DNA of 8,262 bases from Comamonadaceae bacterium (GTDB lineage: Bacteria; Pseudomonadota; Gammaproteobacteria; Burkholderiales; Burkholderiaceae_C): assembly GCA_947454585.1 (NCBI GenBank), contig CANGML010000065.1, forward strand, positions 1 to 8,262, given 5' to 3'. A program made the position numbers and the translations under genes. The notes below the pieces were generated by a model, which did no database searches, was not told the DNA's origin, and worked only from the letters and a program-made list of their open reading frames with translations. Positions 6,352 through 8,262 of this stretch are shown in pieces; the first letter of the stretch is position 1, and each line of letters starts with the position of its first letter.

Positions 6352-6435
6352 ATGTTCATTCACCGCAGCACTGTCACAGGTTGTCACGACCGGGGAGCTT
6401 GGCCCTGGCGTTCGCCAATCGCTGCGCTCGTTTAA
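6352..6435 (+). CDS. trpL: Putative trp operon leader peptide (27 aa, Trp-Pro-Trp)
   Basis: A 27-codon ORF runs from ATG at 6352 to TAA at 6433-6435, between gph and trpE. It begins MFIHRST and carries two tryptophan codons one codon apart (AWPWRS, residues 16-21; TGG at 6400-6402 and 6406-6408). Tryptophan is rare, and two residues in so short an ORF directly ahead of trpE is the hallmark of a leader peptide whose translation senses charged tRNA-Trp. The ribosome would stall at these codons when tryptophan is short. There is no Shine-Dalgarno sequence, and the proposed promoter would start the mRNA at the AUG, as reported for trpL of Sinorhizobium meliloti. The Trp codons lie within a predicted stem at 6399-6418. 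Assignment rests on position and composition; homology could not be searched. Confidence 0.72.
   Translation: MFIHRSTVTGCHDRGAWPWRSPIAALV
6399..6418 (+). promoter_or_regulatory. Leader hairpin 1 covering the Trp codons
   Basis: TTGGC (6399-6403) can pair with GCCAA (6414-6418) around a 10-nt loop; a shorter alternative TGGC/GCCA uses the second Trp codon. A ribosome translating or stalled at the two TGG codons would melt this element, as expected for the 5' segment of a translation-sensing leader. Folding energy was not computed. Confidence 0.4.
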
Positions 6436-6436
6436 A

Positions 6437-6463
6437 GCACGCCTCTCTTTATTCAAGGCGTGC
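6437..6463 (+). promoter_or_regulatory. Leader hairpin 2: perfect 7-bp stem right after the leader stop codon
   Basis: GCACGCC (6437-6443) is the exact reverse complement of GGCGTGC (6457-6463), with a 13-nt pyrimidine-rich loop. The 5' arm begins two bases past the leader TAA, so a ribosome paused at the stop would cover it, while one stalled at the Trp codons would leave it free. Its 3' arm can also pair downstream: AAG(GC)GTGC at 6455-6463 with GCACCTT at 6474-6480. The two structures therefore exclude each other. No U-tract follows, so it is not a classical terminator. Confidence 0.55.
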
Positions 6464-6467
6464 CCGC

Positions 6468-6491
6468 GCTGAAGCACCTTAGTTGCTCAGC
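6468..6491 (+). promoter_or_regulatory. Leader hairpin 3
   Basis: GCTGA(A)GCA at 6468-6476 pairs with TGCTCAGC at 6484-6491 through eight base pairs with one bulged A and a 7-nt loop. It is compatible with hairpin 2 but overlaps the alternative pairing 6455-6480. The following bases (ACTTGTCCG) are not a U-tract. A further small stem, GCCCC 6508-6512 with GGGGC 6522-6526, lies 8 nt before the trpE Shine-Dalgarno and could influence translation. Confidence 0.4.
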
Positions 6492-6545
6492 ACTTGTCCG
6501 AATGAACGCCCCAAGGTGAATGGGGCCGAGCTGTGGAGGCTCACG

Positions 6546-8057
6546 ATGACTGAAACCGAATTCAAACAATTGGCCCAAGAGGGCTTCAACCGTATCCCTT
6601 TGGTCGCTGAGGCCTTTGCCGACCTAGAAACCCCGCTCTCGCTCTACCTCAAGCTGGCCCATGTGCAAAACAAGGGGGAGCGCAGCTTTTTGCTGGAGTC
6701 CGTGGTGGGTGGCGAGCGCTTTGGGCGCTACAGCTTCATTGGCTTGCCCGCGCGCACCTTGCTGCGCGCCAGTGGGTTTGGCGAGGCTGCGAAGACCGAC
6801 GTGGTGACCGATGGCGAGGTGGTTGAAACCCATGCGGGCAACCCACTCGACTTTATAGCCAGTTACCAAAAGCGTTTCAAGGTCGCTTTGCGCGAGGGAT
6901 TGCCGCGTTTTTGCGGTGGCTTGGCGGGCTACTTTGGCTATGACACCGTGCGCCACATCGAAAAGAAATTGGCCCACTCCTGCCCACCGGATAACTTGGG
7001 CATGCCCGACATTTTGCTGCTGCAAACCGAAGAGTTGGCGGTGATCGACAACCTCTCAGGCAAGCTCTCACTCATCGTCTACGCCGACCCTGCGCAGCCC
7101 GAGGCTTATGCCCAAGCGCAGGCTCGGTTGACTGAGCTCAAGCTGCGCCTGAAAGCGCCTGCACAAGCCCCCTCGATTGCGCCGTGCACCAGTCATCCCG
7201 CCGAGCGCAGTTTTGCCAAAGACGATTACTTGGCCGCGGTGCTGCGCGCCAAAGACCTGATTGCTGCGGGTGACTTCATGCAAGTGCAAGTGGGGCAGCG
7301 TATTCACAAAAAGTTCACCGCCAGTCCGCTGTCGCTGTACCGCGCTTTGCGTTCGTTGAACCCCAGCCCGTACATGTACTACTACAACCTCGGAGACGCC
7401 TATGTGGTGGGCGCCTCGCCCGAGATTTTGGTGCGTCAAGAGTCCACACCTGAGGGGCAAAAAGTCACCATCCGCCCCCTCGCCGGCACCCGCCCACGTG
7501 GGGCCACGCCCGAGGCGGACAAAGCGGCCGAGCTAGAACTGATCAACGACCCCAAAGAACGCGCCGAGCATGTGATGTTGATCGATCTGGCACGCAACGA
7601 CATTGGCCGCATCGCTAAAACAGGCAGCGTCAAAGTGACCGAAGCCTTTGTGGTCGAACGCTACAGCCATGTGATGCACATCGTGAGCAACGTGGAAGGC
7701 TTGTTGCTCGATGGTGCAGACGGACAGCCCCTCACCAGCATGGATGTGCTCAAAGCCACCTTCCCCGCAGGCACGCTTACCGGCGCGCCCAAGGTGCATG
7801 CGATGGAGCTGATCGACCAGCTCGAACCCAACAAGCGCGGCTTGTATGGCGGTGCTTGCGGTTATTTGAGTTTTGCAGGTGACATGGATGTGGCGATTGC
7901 CATTCGCACCGGCATCATCAAAAACGACACGCTCTACGTGCAAGCCGCCGCCGGCGTGGTGGCGGATTCAGTGCCCGAGCTCGAGTGGAGAGAAACCGAG
8001 CACAAGGCGAGGGCGCTGTTGCGTGCCAGCGAGTTGGTGGAGGAGGGCTTGGAATGA
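6546..8057 (+). CDS. trpE: Anthranilate synthase component I
   Basis: This 503-residue cytoplasmic enzyme turns chorismate into anthranilate with ammonia supplied by TrpG, the first committed step of tryptophan synthesis. Chorismate-binding motifs are complete: [11 protein letters not shown] (residues 309-319), [14 protein letters not shown] (342-355), [12 protein letters not shown] (405-416), [14 protein letters not shown] (435-448) and the C-terminal [14 protein letters not shown]. The N-terminal [19 protein letters not shown] (48-66) contains the LLES element of the allosteric site that binds tryptophan, so feedback inhibition is expected. These features separate it from PabB. The ATG at 6546 has GGAGG six bases upstream; a TTG-initiated extension to 6483 would run through leader hairpin 3 and is unlikely. 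The stop overlaps the trpG start (ATGA). Expression is probably controlled by the leader at 6336-6545. Confidence 0.97.
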   Translation: MTETEFKQLAQEGFNRIPLVAEAFADLETPLSLYLKLAHVQNKGERSFLLESVVGGERFGRYSFIGLPARTLLRASGFGEAAKTDVVTDGEVVETHAGNPLDFIASYQKRFKVALREGLPRFCGGLAGYFGYDTVRHIEKKLAHSCPPDNLGMPDILLLQTEELAVIDNLSGKLSLIVYADPAQPEAYAQAQARLTELKLRLKAPAQAPSIAPCTSHPAERSFAKDDYLAAVLRAKDLIAAGDFMQVQVGQRIHKKFTASPLSLYRALRSLNPSPYMYYYNLGDAYVVGASPEILVRQESTPEGQKVTIRPLAGTRPRGATPEADKAAELELINDPKERAEHVMLIDLARNDIGRIAKTGSVKVTEAFVVERYSHVMHIVSNVEGLLLDGADGQPLTSMDVLKATFPAGTLTGAPKVHAMELIDQLEPNKRGLYGGACGYLSFAGDMDVAIAIRTGIIKNDTLYVQAAAGVVADSVPELEWRETEHKARALLRASELVEEGLE

Positions 8058-8262
8058 AAAAGCTCAAACTCCTCATGGTGGACAACTACGACAGCTTCAC
8101 CTTCAACATCGTTCAATACTTTGGCGAGTTGGGCGCCGAGGTCGAGGTGTATCGCAACGACGAAATCACGCTGGAGGGCATTGCGGCGCGCCAACCCGAC
8201 CGCTTGGTGATTTCACCCGGCCCTTGTTCACCTGCTGAGGCGGGTATTTCGGTGGCGGCGAT
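8054..8262 (+). CDS. trpG: Anthranilate synthase component II (glutamine amidotransferase), 5' part
   Basis: Sixty-nine complete codons of the glutamine amidotransferase subunit are present before the right edge. TrpG releases ammonia from glutamine and channels it to TrpE. The N-terminal [19 protein letters not shown] (residues 9-27) and the [15 protein letters not shown] motif near residues 52-66 (oxyanion-hole region) are diagnostic of the TrpG/PabA family. The catalytic triad (GxCLGHQ Cys, and His and Glu near the end) lies outside the window. The ATG overlaps the trpE stop and has AGGAGG at 8041-8046, seven bases upstream, giving coupled and strong translation for a 1:1 complex. Many bacteria share one TrpG between TrpE and PabB; that cannot be judged here. 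Confidence 0.96.
   Translation, partial: MKKLKLLMVDNYDSFTFNIVQYFGELGAEVEVYRNDEITLEGIAARQPDRLVISPGPCSPAEAGISVAA

Overview
The window is ordinary bacterial chromosome, most likely from a Burkholderiales betaproteobacterium, probably Comamonadaceae or close to it. That guess rests on the moderately high GC of most genes, the compact housekeeping gene order (apaG-thiL-pgpA-pncC back to back with rpe, then gph and trpE-trpG), and protein similarities recognised by eye. No database search was possible, so the family-level placement is an inference.

Layout. Positions 1-177 hold the 3' end of a PIN-domain protein on the plus strand. A tight minus-strand cluster follows, transcribed from about 2614 down to 216: apaG, thiL (thiamine-phosphate kinase), pgpA (phosphatidylglycerophosphatase A) and pncC (nicotinamide-nucleotide amidase). 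Its junctions are 5 nt, 1 nt and a 4-nt ATGA overlap. Diverging from apaG across only 29 nt is rpe (ribulose-phosphate 3-epimerase). Tail to tail with rpe, 7 nt apart, lies a 2.2-kb minus-strand gene for a TonB-dependent outer-membrane receptor that closely resembles E. coli YncD/PqqU, the pyrroloquinoline quinone receptor. After a 110-bp divergent spacer come gph (phosphoglycolate phosphatase), a 215-bp regulatory leader, trpE and the beginning of trpG, which runs off the right edge.

How the parts work together. rpe, gph, trpE and trpG form a well-known proteobacterial neighbourhood. Here the receptor gene sits between rpe and gph in opposite orientation and looks lower in GC than the genes around it, which suggests a later insertion. 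TrpE and TrpG are the two subunits of anthranilate synthase, the first committed step of tryptophan synthesis. Their start-stop overlap and strong Shine-Dalgarno sequence indicate coupled translation.

Most interesting point. The gph-trpE gap carries a 27-codon ORF with a Trp-Pro-Trp motif, preceded by an extended -10-like promoter so close that transcription would start at the AUG. Several hairpins follow, some of them mutually exclusive. This looks like a tryptophan leader-peptide attenuator with a leaderless leader ORF. Unlike textbook attenuators, I see no U-tract after any hairpin, so the mechanism is open. I found no mobile element, CRISPR array, tRNA or rRNA, and no wholly unknown multi-gene system.
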